Positions 16,925 to 25,230 of a DNA stretch of 36,023 nucleotides are shown here, piece after piece (the first letter of the stretch is position 1; every line of letters starts with the position of its first letter). The translations under genes were made by a program, and so were the position numbers. Source of the DNA: an uncultured Lachnospiraceae bacterium (lineage in GTDB: Bacteria > Bacillota > Clostridia > Lachnospirales > Lachnospiraceae); contig CAJUMB010000035.1 in the NCBI GenBank assembly GCA_910587105.1, forward strand, positions 1-36,023. The letters run 5' to 3'. The notes below the pieces were generated by a model. That model searched no databases. It was not told the origin of the DNA and saw nothing but the letters and a program-made list of their open reading frames with translations.

Positions 16925-17361
16925 TAAACCACCTCTGCTGTTCCGCCAGCAGCTTCAATTTTTTCTTTTGCACTGGCGCTGAATGCATTGACTTTTACAT
17001 GAAGTTTTTTTGTCAATTCTCCATTTCCGAGAATTTTCACGCCGTCCCTGCGGTGGGAAATTGCTCTGGTTTCCAGAAGTCTCTCAATGGTAACTTCCTC
17101 ACCATCCTCAAATCTTTCCAGTACATCCACGTTGATAGCAACGATATCTTTCGAATTTCTGTTTTTAAACCCTCTTTTGGGAATACGTCTGTATAAAGGC
17201 ATCTGACCGCCTTCGAATCCGGCTTTCTTCGCGCCGGAACGCGCCAGCTGGCCTTTGTGGCCTTTGCCTGCAGTCTTACCGTTTCCGGAAGCGTGGCCGC
17301 GGCCTTTTCTGAAATTACTATGCGTAGAACCTTTTGCTGGTTTTAAATTATATAATTCCAC
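16924..17361 (-). CDS. rplO: 50S ribosomal protein L15
   Basis: A 145-residue L15 with the glycine-rich basic N-terminal arm (GRGHASGNGKTAGKGHKGQ) that penetrates 23S rRNA, then GGQMPLYRRIPKRGFKN and a C-terminal globular domain ending AAGGTAEVV. The start is GTG at 17361 preceded by AAGGAGGTG. The stop codon overlaps the secY start by one base. Confidence 0.97.
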   Translation of the reverse strand: MELYNLKPAKGSTHSNFRKGRGHASGNGKTAGKGHKGQLARSGAKKAGFEGGQMPLYRRIPKRGFKNRNSKDIVAINVDVLERFEDGEEVTIERLLETRAISHRRDGVKILGNGELTKKLHVKVNAFSASAKEKIEAAGGTAEVV

Positions 17362-17381
17362 TGTAACACCTCCTTATGATC

Positions 17382-17570
17382 TTATTCCTGCACTTCTTCT
17401 ACTTTTACCAGGTGCCGTACCTGCTGAATCATGCCTCTGGTGGCAGGATTGTCAGGCATTACCACGGATTTATTTGTTTTACGAAGTCCCATGGACCTTA
17501 CTGTCTTTTTATGCTTGGGAATTGCGCCAATTGTAGATTTCACCAGCGTAATCTTTAATTTATCAGCCAC
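17382..17570 (-). CDS. rpmD: 50S ribosomal protein L30
   Basis: A 62-residue L30 (LKITLVKSTIGAIPKHKKTV, then MGLRK and MIQQVRHLVKVEE). The start is GTG at 17570 with GGAGGAG upstream. Encoded between rpsE and rplO, 13 bases after the rpsE stop. Confidence 0.97.
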   Translation of the reverse strand: MADKLKITLVKSTIGAIPKHKKTVRSMGLRKTNKSVVMPDNPATRGMIQQVRHLVKVEEVQE

Positions 17571-17583
17571 TTTCTACTCCTCC

Positions 17584-18093
17584 TTATCCAAGAATTTCTT
17601 CCACGGATTTTCCCCGGAGCCTTGCCACTTCTTCCGGAGTTTTTAACTGTCTCAGTCCTTCGATTGTAGCAAGTACCACATTCTGCTTATTATTGGAACC
17701 GAGAGATTTTGTACGGATATTTTTAATTCCTGCCAGCTCGATCACTGCACGGGCCGGACCGCCGGCGATAACTCCAGTACCGTCAGGAGCTTTCTTTAAC
17801 AGCACCTGAGAACTTCCGAATTTACCAATAAAGTCATGGGTAATACTTCCGTTCTCATCTCTGGCAACACTGATCAATTTCTTCATTGCGTCTTCTTTTC
17901 CCTTGCGGATTGCCTCGGGAATTTCTGTAGCTTTGCCCAGGCCGGCTCCCACATGTCCATTGCCGTCCCCAACCACTACCAAAGCCGTGAAGCGGAAGTT
18001 ACGTCCGCCTTTTACAACTTTTGTTACACGTTTGATCGCTACTACTTTATCTTCCAACTCAAGCTGACTGGCATCAATGATATTGCGTTTCAT
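17584..18093 (-). CDS. rpsE: 30S ribosomal protein S5
   Basis: A 169-residue S5, involved in mRNA unwinding at the entry channel and decoding accuracy. The N-terminal dsRBD-like half has LEDKVVAIKRVTKVVKGGRN and GDGNGHVGAGLGKA, followed by APDGTGVIAGGPARAVIELAGI in the C-terminal half. GGGAGG precedes the ATG at 18093. Confidence 0.98.
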   Translation of the reverse strand: MKRNIIDASQLELEDKVVAIKRVTKVVKGGRNFRFTALVVVGDGNGHVGAGLGKATEIPEAIRKGKEDAMKKLISVARDENGSITHDFIGKFGSSQVLLKKAPDGTGVIAGGPARAVIELAGIKNIRTKSLGSNNKQNVVLATIEGLRQLKTPEEVARLRGKSVEEILG

Positions 18094-18110
18094 CTGCTAT
18101 TCCTCCCTTT

Positions 18111-18479
18111 CTAGAATTCCAATCCAGCTTCTCGTGCTGCATCAGCTAAAGCTTTGACTTTTCCATGATATAAAAATCCGCCTCTGTCGAAAACTACCTT
18201 TTTGATGCCCTTTTCAACTGCCTTTTTACCGATCACTTCTCCTACTTTCGCAGCAGCCTCTACATTATTGGTATACGTCAATCCGTCCTTCACTTCTGCC
18301 TGGAGAGTTGACGCGGATACCAGAGTATGGCCAGCCAAGTCATCAATAATCTGCGCATACATATGACTGTCGCTTCTGAATACACACAAACGGGGAATCT
18401 GTGCTGTGCCGCTCAGGCGGTGACGTATTCTTCTATGCTTTTTCCGACGAATTTCCGCTCTTGATGTTTTCTTGATCAT
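18111..18479 (-). CDS. rplR: 50S ribosomal protein L18
   Basis: A 122-residue L18, which binds 5S rRNA with L5. The basic N-terminal region (SRAEIRRKKHRRIRHRLSG) leads to LCVFRSDSHMYAQIIDD and ends FDRGGFLYHGKVKALADAAREAGLEF-like sequence. I place the start at the ATG 18479, nine bases after GGAG; a GTG two codons upstream (18485) is possible. Confidence 0.96.
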   Translation of the reverse strand: MIKKTSRAEIRRKKHRRIRHRLSGTAQIPRLCVFRSDSHMYAQIIDDLAGHTLVSASTLQAEVKDGLTYTNNVEAAAKVGEVIGKKAVEKGIKKVVFDRGGFLYHGKVKALADAAREAGLEF

Positions 18480-18496
18480 TTTCACACTCTCCTTAT

Positions 18497-19036
18497 TTAT
18501 TTCTTACCAGTCTTGCCGACTTTCCGTCTGATCACCTCATCGGCATATTTAATTCCTTTGCCTTTGTAGGGCTCAGGTTTTCTCTTTTCTCTGATCTCTG
18601 CGGCATATTGGCCCACCTGCTGTTTGTCAATTCCCTCAACAATAATTTTATTGCCGTCAACTTTGGATTCCAGACCTTCCGGATCTTCCATTTCAACGGG
18701 ATGGGAATATCCCAGGCTTAACACCAGCTTTTTCCCCTGTTTTGCAGCACGGTAACCTACGCCGTTTACTTCCAGCACTTTCTGATAGCCTTCGTTTACG
18801 CCTGTCACCATATTCTGAATCAGAGATCTGGTAAGTCCATGCAGGGATTTCATTTTTTTCAGGTCATTTGGACGGGTAACCACTACCTGTCCGTCTTCCA
18901 CCTTTATGCTCATTTCCCTTGGGAGAGCTTTTTCCAATGTTCCTTTTGGTCCCTTAACGGTTACCTGATTATTTTCCGTAACATCAACGGTTACTCCACC
19001 TGGTATAACTACCGGCAGTCTCCCGATACGTGACAT
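18497..19036 (-). CDS. rplF: 50S ribosomal protein L6
   Basis: A 179-residue L6 near the sarcin-ricin loop and factor-binding site. Starts MSRIGRLPVVIPGGVTVDVT, contains VKGPKGTLEKALPREM and the C-terminal signature PEPYKGKGIKYADEVIRRK-type block. AGGAGGAAATGAAA precedes the ATG at 19036. The longer frame to 19141 overlaps rpsH and lacks homology. Confidence 0.97.
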   Translation of the reverse strand: MSRIGRLPVVIPGGVTVDVTENNQVTVKGPKGTLEKALPREMSIKVEDGQVVVTRPNDLKKMKSLHGLTRSLIQNMVTGVNEGYQKVLEVNGVGYRAAKQGKKLVLSLGYSHPVEMEDPEGLESKVDGNKIIVEGIDKQQVGQYAAEIREKRKPEPYKGKGIKYADEVIRRKVGKTGKK

Positions 19037-19130
19037 TTTCATTTCCTCCTTACTTAAATTGTCGGAAGGGATGCTCATACGTTCCCTTCTGTTTTCAGTT
19101 CCAGCGAATGAATCATTTATCAGATAGAAT

Positions 19131-19532
19131 CTACCAGACAAATGCCAAAACTTCTCCGCCTACCTGTTCTTTTCTGGCTTTCTTATCTGTAATCACGCCT
19201 TTATTTGTAGAGATGATTGCAATTCCCAGTCCTCCCAGAACTTTGGGCAGCTCATCTTTGCCTACATACACACGCAGACCTGGTTTTGAAATTCTTTTCA
19301 GTCCGGTGATAATTTTCTCATTTTTCGTCTCACCGTATTTCAATGTAATACGGATGGTCTTGAAGTTTCCGTCTTCCACTATTTCATATTTGGAAATATA
19401 ACCCTCGTCCAGCAGAATGTTGGCGATGGCCGTCTTCATCTTGGAAGCCGGAATATCTACAGTGTCATGTTTTGCTATATTAGCATTGCGGATTCTTGTA
19501 AGCATATCCGCAATGGGATCACTCATTGTCAT
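19131..19532 (-). CDS. rpsH: 30S ribosomal protein S8
   Basis: A 133-residue S8, a central-domain 16S rRNA binder. Starts MTMSDPIADMLTRIRNANIA and ends with GVITDKKARKEQVGGEVLAF-type sequence. AGGAGG is 8 bases before the ATG at 19532. Confidence 0.98.
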   Translation of the reverse strand: MTMSDPIADMLTRIRNANIAKHDTVDIPASKMKTAIANILLDEGYISKYEIVEDGNFKTIRITLKYGETKNEKIITGLKRISKPGLRVYVGKDELPKVLGGLGIAIISTNKGVITDKKARKEQVGGEVLAFVW

Positions 19533-19629
19533 GTAAGTTTCCTCCTCATTTCTTGCTAAGCAGCATCCTTCTATCATCTTTTATCATTGCTGCTTTAATA
19601 GTTACGTTAGACTTTACATGCGCGTTTTA

Positions 19630-19815
19630 CTACCAGCTGGCTTTTTTTACGCCGGGGATTTGTCCTTTATAGGCCAATTCACGGAAGCAGATTCTGCAGA
19701 TTCCGTATTTTCTCAAATATGCATGGGGACGGCCGCAGATTCTGCAGCGGTTATATTCCCTGGTGGAAAACTTTGCTTTACGCTGTTGTTTGATTTTCAT
19801 TGCTGTTTTCGCCAT
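19630..19815 (-). CDS. rpsZ: 30S ribosomal protein S14, zinc-binding type
   Basis: A 61-residue short S14 (type Z) with the zinc-ribbon cysteines in CRICGRPHAYL and GICRICFRELA, about Cys24, Cys27, Cys40 and Cys43. It starts MAKTAMKIKQQRKAKF and ends GVKKASW. This is the zinc-dependent Gram-positive form. GGAGG is upstream. Confidence 0.97.
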   Translation of the reverse strand: MAKTAMKIKQQRKAKFSTREYNRCRICGRPHAYLRKYGICRICFRELAYKGQIPGVKKASW

Positions 19816-19834
19816 GAACGTTTCCTCCTAAATT

Positions 19835-20374
19835 TTAACTTGCAAATGGCATATTGAATAATCTCAACAATTCCCGGGCTTCTTCATCTGTATGAGCCGT
19901 GGTAACAAAGATTACGTCCATACCTCTTACTTTGTCAATCTTATCGTATTCGATTTCCGGGAAAATCAACTGTTCTTTGATTCCCATCGCATAATTTCCT
20001 CTGCCGTCAAAAGCATTGGGATTCACACCGCGGAAGTCACGTACACGGGGAAGCGCCAGATTGATCAGGCGATCTGCAAATTCGTACATTTTCTCGCCCC
20101 TCAATGTGGTCTTACATCCGATGGGCATTCCCTCACGCAGTTTAAAATTCGCCACTGATTTCTTTGCTTTACAGGCAATTGCCTTCTGCCCGGTGATGAT
20201 TTCCATATCTGCAATGGCAGCATCCAGAATCTTCGCATTTTCCTTTGCCTCGCCAACGCCCATATTTACAACAATTTTTTCCAGTTTCGGCACTTCCAGT
20301 TTATTTTTGTATCCGAACTTTTTCATCATGGCATCCACGATTTCATTCTTATATATATCTCCAAGCCTGCTCAC
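19835..20374 (-). CDS. rplE: 50S ribosomal protein L5
   Basis: A 179-residue L5, a 5S rRNA binder touching the 30S head. Conserved blocks: VPKLEKIVVNMGVGEA, KAKKSVANFKLREGMPIG, PRVRDFRGVNPNAFDGRGNY and FVTTAHTDEEARELL. I choose the GTG at 20374, because it is preceded by GAGGAGGGC and because family L5 proteins start at this point; the longer ATG at 20467 runs into rplX. Confidence 0.96.
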   Translation of the reverse strand: MSRLGDIYKNEIVDAMMKKFGYKNKLEVPKLEKIVVNMGVGEAKENAKILDAAIADMEIITGQKAIACKAKKSVANFKLREGMPIGCKTTLRGEKMYEFADRLINLALPRVRDFRGVNPNAFDGRGNYAMGIKEQLIFPEIEYDKIDKVRGMDVIFVTTAHTDEEARELLRLFNMPFAS

Positions 20375-20396
20375 TCGCTTGCCCTCCTCTCTTTCC

Positions 20397-20705
20397 TTAA
20401 TCGATAACCTCTCCGGTTTTTTTAGCCACACGGACCTTGCGTCCGTCTTCCTGTATTTTAAAACCAATTCTTGTAACTGCTCCCTTGTGAAGATACATTA
20501 CGTTAGATATATCGATAGGAGCTTCTTTCTGAACGATTCCGCCCTGCTGGTTTGCAATGGAAGGTTTTGTGTGCTTGGTCACCATATTTACGCCGTCTAC
20601 AAGGACTTTGTGTCTCTTGGCATCTACTGCAAGCACTTTTCCCTCTTTATCTTTATCTTTGCCGGCAATTACTTTTACAGTATCGCCTTTTTTTATTTTC
20701 ATCAT
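20397..20705 (-). CDS. rplX: 50S ribosomal protein L24
   Basis: A 102-residue L24, an assembly initiator protein with an N-terminal KOW motif (KKGDTVKVIAGKDKDKEGKV). It continues with VDGVNMVTKHTKPS and ends RKVRVAKKTGEVID. Two tandem ATGs are possible starts (20705 and 20702), with AGGAGGCGC upstream. Confidence 0.96.
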   Translation of the reverse strand: MMKIKKGDTVKVIAGKDKDKEGKVLAVDAKRHKVLVDGVNMVTKHTKPSIANQQGGIVQKEAPIDISNVMYLHKGAVTRIGFKIQEDGRKVRVAKKTGEVID

Positions 20706-20721
20706 AGATCTTCTGCGCCTC

Positions 20722-21090
20722 CTATAATACTTCCGGAGCGAGAGAAACGATCTTCATGAAATGTTTCTCACGCAATTCTCTTGCCACTGGTCCAAAGATA
20801 CGTGTTCCTCTGGGAGTCATATCTTCTTTGAGGATTACAGCGGCATTTTCGTCAAATCTGATATAAGAACCATCTTTGCGGCGTGTTGTGTTCACGGTGC
20901 GCACAATTACGGCTCTGACCACATCGCCTTTTTTTACAACGCCGCCTGGTGTTGCATCTTTGACGGTGGCAACGATTACATCACCGATTTTTCCATATCT
21001 TCTTCTGGAACCGCCTAATACGCGGATACACAGAATTTCTTTTGCTCCTGTATTGTCAGCAACCCTCAGTCTGGTTTCCTGTTGAATCAT
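20722..21090 (-). CDS. rplN: 50S ribosomal protein L14
   Basis: A 122-residue L14 at the subunit interface (bridge B8). Starts MIQQETRLRVADNTGAKEIL and contains DVIVATVKDATPGGVVKKGD, GSYIRFDENAAVIL and RGTRIFGPVARELRE. Ends KIVSLAPEVL. AGGAGG is upstream. Confidence 0.98.
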   Translation of the reverse strand: MIQQETRLRVADNTGAKEILCIRVLGGSRRRYGKIGDVIVATVKDATPGGVVKKGDVVRAVIVRTVNTTRRKDGSYIRFDENAAVILKEDMTPRGTRIFGPVARELREKHFMKIVSLAPEVL

Positions 21091-21109
21091 GCTGATGCTC
21101 CTCCTTATA

Positions 21110-21364
21110 TTATTTTACTTTCTCAACGATTTCCACAAGTCTCCATCTTTTTTCTTTAGACAGCGGTCTTGTTTCCATGACTTTCACGGTATCGCCGATG
21201 CTGCACTCATTCTTTTCATCATGAGCCTTTAATTTATATGTTCTCTTTACGATCTTTTTATAAAGAGGATGTTTTACATGATCTTCGATGGCAACCACAA
21301 TGGTCTTATCCATACGGTTGCTGGTTACTTTACCCACACGGGTCTTTCTAAGATTTCTCTCCAC
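21110..21364 (-). CDS. rpsQ: 30S ribosomal protein S17
   Basis: An 84-residue OB-fold S17 (RKTRVGKVTSNRMDKTIVVA, then HDEKNECSIGDTVKVMETRP and LSKEKRWRLVEIVEK). The start is GTG at 21364 with GGAGGTATG upstream. Confidence 0.97.
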   Translation of the reverse strand: MERNLRKTRVGKVTSNRMDKTIVVAIEDHVKHPLYKKIVKRTYKLKAHDEKNECSIGDTVKVMETRPLSKEKRWRLVEIVEKVK

Positions 21365-21381
21365 AGCTCATACCTCCATTT

Positions 21382-21591
21382 TTATTTCGCAGCGGCTGCC
21401 TGCTGAGCGATCACTGTCTGAATTCTGGCAATATTTCTGCGAACCTCTTTGATTCTGCTGGTATTGTCTAATTGATTGGTTGCATTCTGAAATCTCAAAT
21501 TAAAAAGCTCTTTCTTGGCAGCTGTTAATTCCTCATTTAATTCTATCACTGACTTTGCTCTTAAATCTTCTAAGAATCTACTTGTTTTCAC
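21382..21591 (-). CDS. rpmC: 50S ribosomal protein L29
   Basis: A 69-residue L29 at the exit tunnel (SRFLEDLRAKSVIELNEEL, then KKELFNLRFQNATNQLDNTS and IRRNIARIQTV-like end). The start is a GTG at 21591 with AGGCGGTGATC upstream, so it overlaps the last 14 bases of rplP. The longer ATG frame to 21708 lies inside rplP and is rejected. Confidence 0.94.
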   Translation of the reverse strand: MKTSRFLEDLRAKSVIELNEELTAAKKELFNLRFQNATNQLDNTSRIKEVRRNIARIQTVIAQQAAAAK

Positions 21592-22018
21592 TGTGATCAC
21601 CGCCTTCCAGGTCTGCACGAGAAACGATTTTACATTTGCATGGAAGTTTATGCATTGCCAGACGCAATGCCTCACGTGCAACTTCTTCCGAGACACCTGC
21701 GATTTCAAACATCACCCGCCCCGGTTTCACCACTGCTACCCAATATTCTACGGCGCCTTTACCGGAACCCATACGTGTTTCCGCCGGTTTTGCCGTTACC
21801 GGTTTATCCGGAAAGATTTTAATCCATACCTGGCCGCCCCTCTTGATGTAACGGGTCATGGCAATACGGGCTGCCTCAATCTGATTGGAACGAATCCAGC
21901 ATGGTTCTGTGGAAACAAGTCCATACTCGCCATAATTGATTTTATTACCTCTCATCGCTTTTCCTCTGATGGAGCCGCGGAACTGTTTACGATGTTTTAC
22001 TCTTTTCGGCATTAACAT
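21578..22018 (-). CDS. rplP: 50S ribosomal protein L16
   Basis: A 146-residue L16 near the A-site tRNA elbow. Starts MLMPKRVKHRKQFRGSIRGK; contains INYGEYGLVSTEPCWIRSNQ, GGQVWIKIFPDKPVTAKP and TRMGSGKGAVEYWVAVVKPG. I choose the ATG at 22018, 2 bases after the rpsC stop, matching the family start. The ribosome site is weak, suggesting coupling to rpsC. Confidence 0.96.
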   Translation of the reverse strand: MLMPKRVKHRKQFRGSIRGKAMRGNKINYGEYGLVSTEPCWIRSNQIEAARIAMTRYIKRGGQVWIKIFPDKPVTAKPAETRMGSGKGAVEYWVAVVKPGRVMFEIAGVSEEVAREALRLAMHKLPCKCKIVSRADLEGGDHSENK

Positions 22019-22020
22019 AA

Positions 22021-22677
22021 TTATTTCTCGCTCCCTTCCTTTGATCCTTTTGTTGGAAGAACTTCGCCATTGTAGATCCACGCTTTTACGCCGACTTTTC
22101 CATAGGTAGTATCTGCTTCTGCGAATCCATAATCAATGTCTGCACGAAGTGTCTGCAGGGGAATGTTCCCTTCACTGTAAAATTCGGTACGGGCCATATC
22201 TGCACCGCCCAGACGTCCGGATACGGAAGTCTTGATTCCTTTTGCACCGGCTTTCATGGTCCTGCTCATAGTGGACTTCATAGCGCGGCGGAAAGAAATA
22301 CGGTTTTCCAGCTGCAGTGCGATGTTCTCTGCCACCAGCTGTGCATCTCTGTCCGGTCTTTTTACTTCTTTGATATCCACAATCAGTTTCTTATCTGTAA
22401 TTTTCTGCAGTTCAGCTTTTACTTTCTCAATTTCAGAGCCGCCTTTTCCGATTACGATACCTGGTTTTGCTGTGTAGATAATAATCTTCACACGGTCGGA
22501 AGCTCTCTCGATCTCTATTCTTGAAATACCTGCTGTATATAATTTCTTCTTTAAAAATTTACGAATATTGTAGTCTTCAATCAGATAATCTGCAAAATCG
22601 CCTTCTGCATACCATTTAGAATCCCAGTCTTTGATAATTCCCACGCGAAGGCCATGTGGATTTACTTTCTGTCCCAT
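22021..22677 (-). CDS. rpsC: 30S ribosomal protein S3
   Basis: A 218-residue S3 at the mRNA entry tunnel. Starts MGQKVNPHGLRVGIIKDWDS, and contains the KH domain with GKGGSEIEKVK, then QLVAENIALQLENRISFRRA and the C-terminal GRLGGADMARTEFYSEGNIP block. GGAGGG upstream. Confidence 0.98.
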   Translation of the reverse strand: MGQKVNPHGLRVGIIKDWDSKWYAEGDFADYLIEDYNIRKFLKKKLYTAGISRIEIERASDRVKIIIYTAKPGIVIGKGGSEIEKVKAELQKITDKKLIVDIKEVKRPDRDAQLVAENIALQLENRISFRRAMKSTMSRTMKAGAKGIKTSVSGRLGGADMARTEFYSEGNIPLQTLRADIDYGFAEADTTYGKVGVKAWIYNGEVLPTKGSKEGSEK

Positions 22678-22688
22678 CTTTACCCTCC

Positions 22689-23078
22689 TTATTTCTCATC
22701 TAATACGATGGTGATATGACTCATTCTCTTTTCAATCCGATAAGCTCTGCCCTGGGCTCTGGGTTTAATACGCTTCATTGTAGGCCCTTTATCAGCATAA
22801 CATGCAGCAATATATAAATTATCAGCGCTCAGGCCGTTGTTATTTTCTGCATTTGCAATGGCAGACTCCAGCAGTTTCTTGATAACGCTGGAGGCATATC
22901 TGGGATTATAGGACAGAATGCCGAGTGCAGTCTGTACATCTTTTCCACGGATGGCGTCCAGTACAAAGCAGGCTTTCTGCACAGATATGCGTGCATAAGA
23001 CAATTTTGCGTGTGGTCTTGTTTCTCTATTATTGGCATTTCTTGCTCTTTTTATCTGGGATCTATGTCCTTTTGCCAT
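22689..23078 (-). CDS. rplV: 50S ribosomal protein L22
   Basis: A 129-residue L22 whose beta-hairpin lines the exit tunnel. Family blocks: AKLSYARISVQKACFVLDAI, AIANAENNNGLSADNLYI and the tunnel loop region GPTMKRIKPRAQGRAYRIEK. Macrolide-contact loop residues are the usual type. AGGAGG upstream. Confidence 0.97.
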   Translation of the reverse strand: MAKGHRSQIKRARNANNRETRPHAKLSYARISVQKACFVLDAIRGKDVQTALGILSYNPRYASSVIKKLLESAIANAENNNGLSADNLYIAACYADKGPTMKRIKPRAQGRAYRIEKRMSHITIVLDEK

Positions 23079-23119
23079 GGATCAAATCCTCCTTTCGCTG
23101 TTAGGCGCCGGTCTTTCGA

Positions 23120-23404
23120 CTAACGGCGCACTCCTGATTTTTTCTCATCTTTTCCATGTCCCCGGTAGGTTCTGGTTGCGACGAATTCGCCTAATTTATG
23201 TCCTACCATATCTTCAGTCACATATACAGGTACATGTTTTCTTCCATCATGTACTGCAAATGTATGCCCCACAAACTGAGGGAAAATCGTGGAACGGCGT
23301 GACCATGTTTTGATTACTGTTTTTTCGTTGGCTGCATTTAAAGCGTCTACCTTTTTCAGCAGGCTCTTGTCTGCAAACGGTCCTTTTTTCAGTGAACGAG
23401 CCAT
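23120..23404 (-). CDS. rpsS: 30S ribosomal protein S19
   Basis: A 94-residue S19 in the 30S head. Starts MARSLKKGPFADKSLLKKVD; contains WSRRSTIFPQFVGHTFAVHD and GHKLGEFVATRTYRGHG. AGGAGG-type site upstream. The 41-base gap to rplV contains a GC-rich complement pair (23105-23110 with 23124-23129). Confidence 0.98.
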   Translation of the reverse strand: MARSLKKGPFADKSLLKKVDALNAANEKTVIKTWSRRSTIFPQFVGHTFAVHDGRKHVPVYVTEDMVGHKLGEFVATRTYRGHGKDEKKSGVRR

Positions 23405-23417
23405 TCTCTAACCTCCT

Positions 23418-24263
23418 TTATTTTGCTAATGCCCTGCCATCTCTTCTACGAACAATATACTTATTGGACTGTTTATTTTTCTTTCTTGTCTTAAGACCCA
23501 GTGCCGGTTTACCCCATGGAGTACATGGTCCCGGACGTCCGATACCGGTCTTGCCCTCGCCACCGCCGTGTGGATGGTCGTTGGGGTTCATGGCAGAACC
23601 ACGCACTGTGGGACGGATTCCCATATGACGTTTACGGCCGGCTTTACCGATTGTGATCAGGTTGTGTTCACCATTTCCTACCACACCGACAGTTGCGCGG
23701 CAGACAGCCGGAACCATTCTCATTTCACCTGATGGAAGACGAACTGTGGCGTATTTTCCTTCTTTCGCCATGAGCTGTGCACTGTTTCCTGCTGAGCGCA
23801 CCAGCTGTCCGCCGTGGCCCTGATACAGTTCGATGTTGTGAATCAGAGTACCTACAGGGATTGCAGACATGGGAAGACAGTTTCCTACACGGATTTCCGC
23901 ATGTTCCCCGTTCATTACTTTCTGTCCCACTTTCAATCCTTCCGGTGCCAGAATATAAGCCTTCTGTCCGTCTGCATAACAGATTAACGCAATGTTTGCG
24001 GATCTGTTAGGATCGTACTCGATTGCCTTTACAGTTGCCGGAATATCATCTTTTCTTCTCTTGAAATCTATTAATCTATATTTTCTTCTGCTGCCGCCGC
24101 CGCGGTGTCTGGTTGTAATCTTACCCTGATTGTTGCGCCCTGCATGTTTTTTCAGAGATACGACCAGTGATTTCTCAGGCTTTTTCTTCGTAATTTCAGA
24201 GAAATCAGAGCCAGTCATATGTCTTCTGGAAGGGGTATATGGTTTATAAGATTTGATTCCCAT
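23418..24263 (-). CDS. rplB: 50S ribosomal protein L2
   Basis: A 281-residue L2, required for peptidyl transferase function. It starts MGIKSYKPYTPSRRHMTGSD and has GRNNQGKITTRHRGGGSRRK, then the C-terminal signature MNPNDHPHGGGEGKTGIGRP containing the functionally important histidine. The C-terminal tail is basic (RKKNKQSNKYIVRRR). AAGGAG precedes the ATG. Confidence 0.98.
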   Translation of the reverse strand: MGIKSYKPYTPSRRHMTGSDFSEITKKKPEKSLVVSLKKHAGRNNQGKITTRHRGGGSRRKYRLIDFKRRKDDIPATVKAIEYDPNRSANIALICYADGQKAYILAPEGLKVGQKVMNGEHAEIRVGNCLPMSAIPVGTLIHNIELYQGHGGQLVRSAGNSAQLMAKEGKYATVRLPSGEMRMVPAVCRATVGVVGNGEHNLITIGKAGRKRHMGIRPTVRGSAMNPNDHPHGGGEGKTGIGRPGPCTPWGKPALGLKTRKKNKQSNKYIVRRRDGRALAK

Positions 24264-24289
24264 TGTGATTCTCCTTTCAAAATTTCAGC

Positions 24290-24589
24290 CTACAGGCCTT
24301 CGAAAATCTCGATATCTTTACTGTCTTCGGTGAGGAAAACAATCGCTTTCTTTGTCTTAGCTGTCTTGCCGTACACCATTCCCCGTCTCTTTTTCTTGCC
24401 CTGCTGGTTCATGGTATTGACTCTTTTTACCTTCGTGCCCTCGAACATTTTCTCGACGGCATTTTTAATCATAGTCTTATTTGCCTCCGGATGCACCAGG
24501 AAAGTATATTTCTTTTCTGCCATAGCATTCATACTTTTCTCTGTGATCACCGGTTTTAAGATAACGTCATAATATTGAATATTTGCCAT
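24290..24589 (-). CDS. rplW: 50S ribosomal protein L23
   Basis: A 99-residue L23, docking site for signal recognition particle and trigger factor at the tunnel exit. Contains YYDVILKPVITEKSMNAMAE, YTFLVHPEANKTMIKNAVE and KRVNTMNQQGKKKRRG. Its ATG overlaps the rplD stop codon (TAATG at 24587-24591). Confidence 0.97.
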   Translation of the reverse strand: MANIQYYDVILKPVITEKSMNAMAEKKYTFLVHPEANKTMIKNAVEKMFEGTKVKRVNTMNQQGKKKRRGMVYGKTAKTKKAIVFLTEDSKDIEIFEGL

Positions 24590-25209
24590 TACGCATACAC
24601 CTCCTCAATCGAAGCTACCGCAGCTTTGGTCATAATCACTGTGCTGTACTTCATCACATCATATACGCTCAGCATATCGGAAGAAATTGTAGCTACGTTC
24701 GGAATATTTCTGGCAGACAATACCACCTTTTCATCTTTCTCAGGCAATACGATTACTGCCTTTTCTACCTTCAGATTGTTCAGGATTCTCTGCATTTCTT
24801 TTGTCTTGATTTCTTCCAGTCTCAGTTCGTCAAGAACGATCAGCTTCTCAGCCTCTACTCTTGAGGTAAGAGCAGAGCGCAGTGCAGCCCGTCTTTCCTT
24901 TTTATTCATTTTCTTGGAATAGTCTCTCGGCACAGGTGCAAATACCACACCGCCGCCGGTCCACTGAGGTGCCCGGATGGAGCCCTGTCTCGCATGGCCT
25001 GTCCCTTTTTGTCTCCAGGGTTTTCTTCCGCCGCCGCGGACTTCAGCCCGGGTCTTAGCCTTCTGGGTTCCCTGGCGTTTGTTTGCCAGATGCCGCACGA
25101 CTGCCTGATGTACCAGATGTTCGTTTACTTTCACACCAAATACGGCATCATTCAGCTCTATTGTGCCGACTTCATTGCCTTCCATATTATAAACAGATAT
25201 ATTCGCCAT
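24589..25209 (-). CDS. rplD: 50S ribosomal protein L4
   Basis: A 206-residue L4. The tunnel extension is visible (TRAEVRGGGRKPWRQKGTGH, then ARQGSIRAPQWTGGGVVFAP), followed by the globular end. L4 is the autogenous regulator of the S10 operon in several bacteria, which makes the structured leader upstream of rpsJ relevant. AAGGAGG-type site precedes the ATG. Confidence 0.97.
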   Translation of the reverse strand: MANISVYNMEGNEVGTIELNDAVFGVKVNEHLVHQAVVRHLANKRQGTQKAKTRAEVRGGGRKPWRQKGTGHARQGSIRAPQWTGGGVVFAPVPRDYSKKMNKKERRAALRSALTSRVEAEKLIVLDELRLEEIKTKEMQRILNNLKVEKAVIVLPEKDEKVVLSARNIPNVATISSDMLSVYDVMKYSTVIMTKAAVASIEEVYA

Positions 25210-25230
25210 CTGTGTGTTCCTCCTTTCCTG

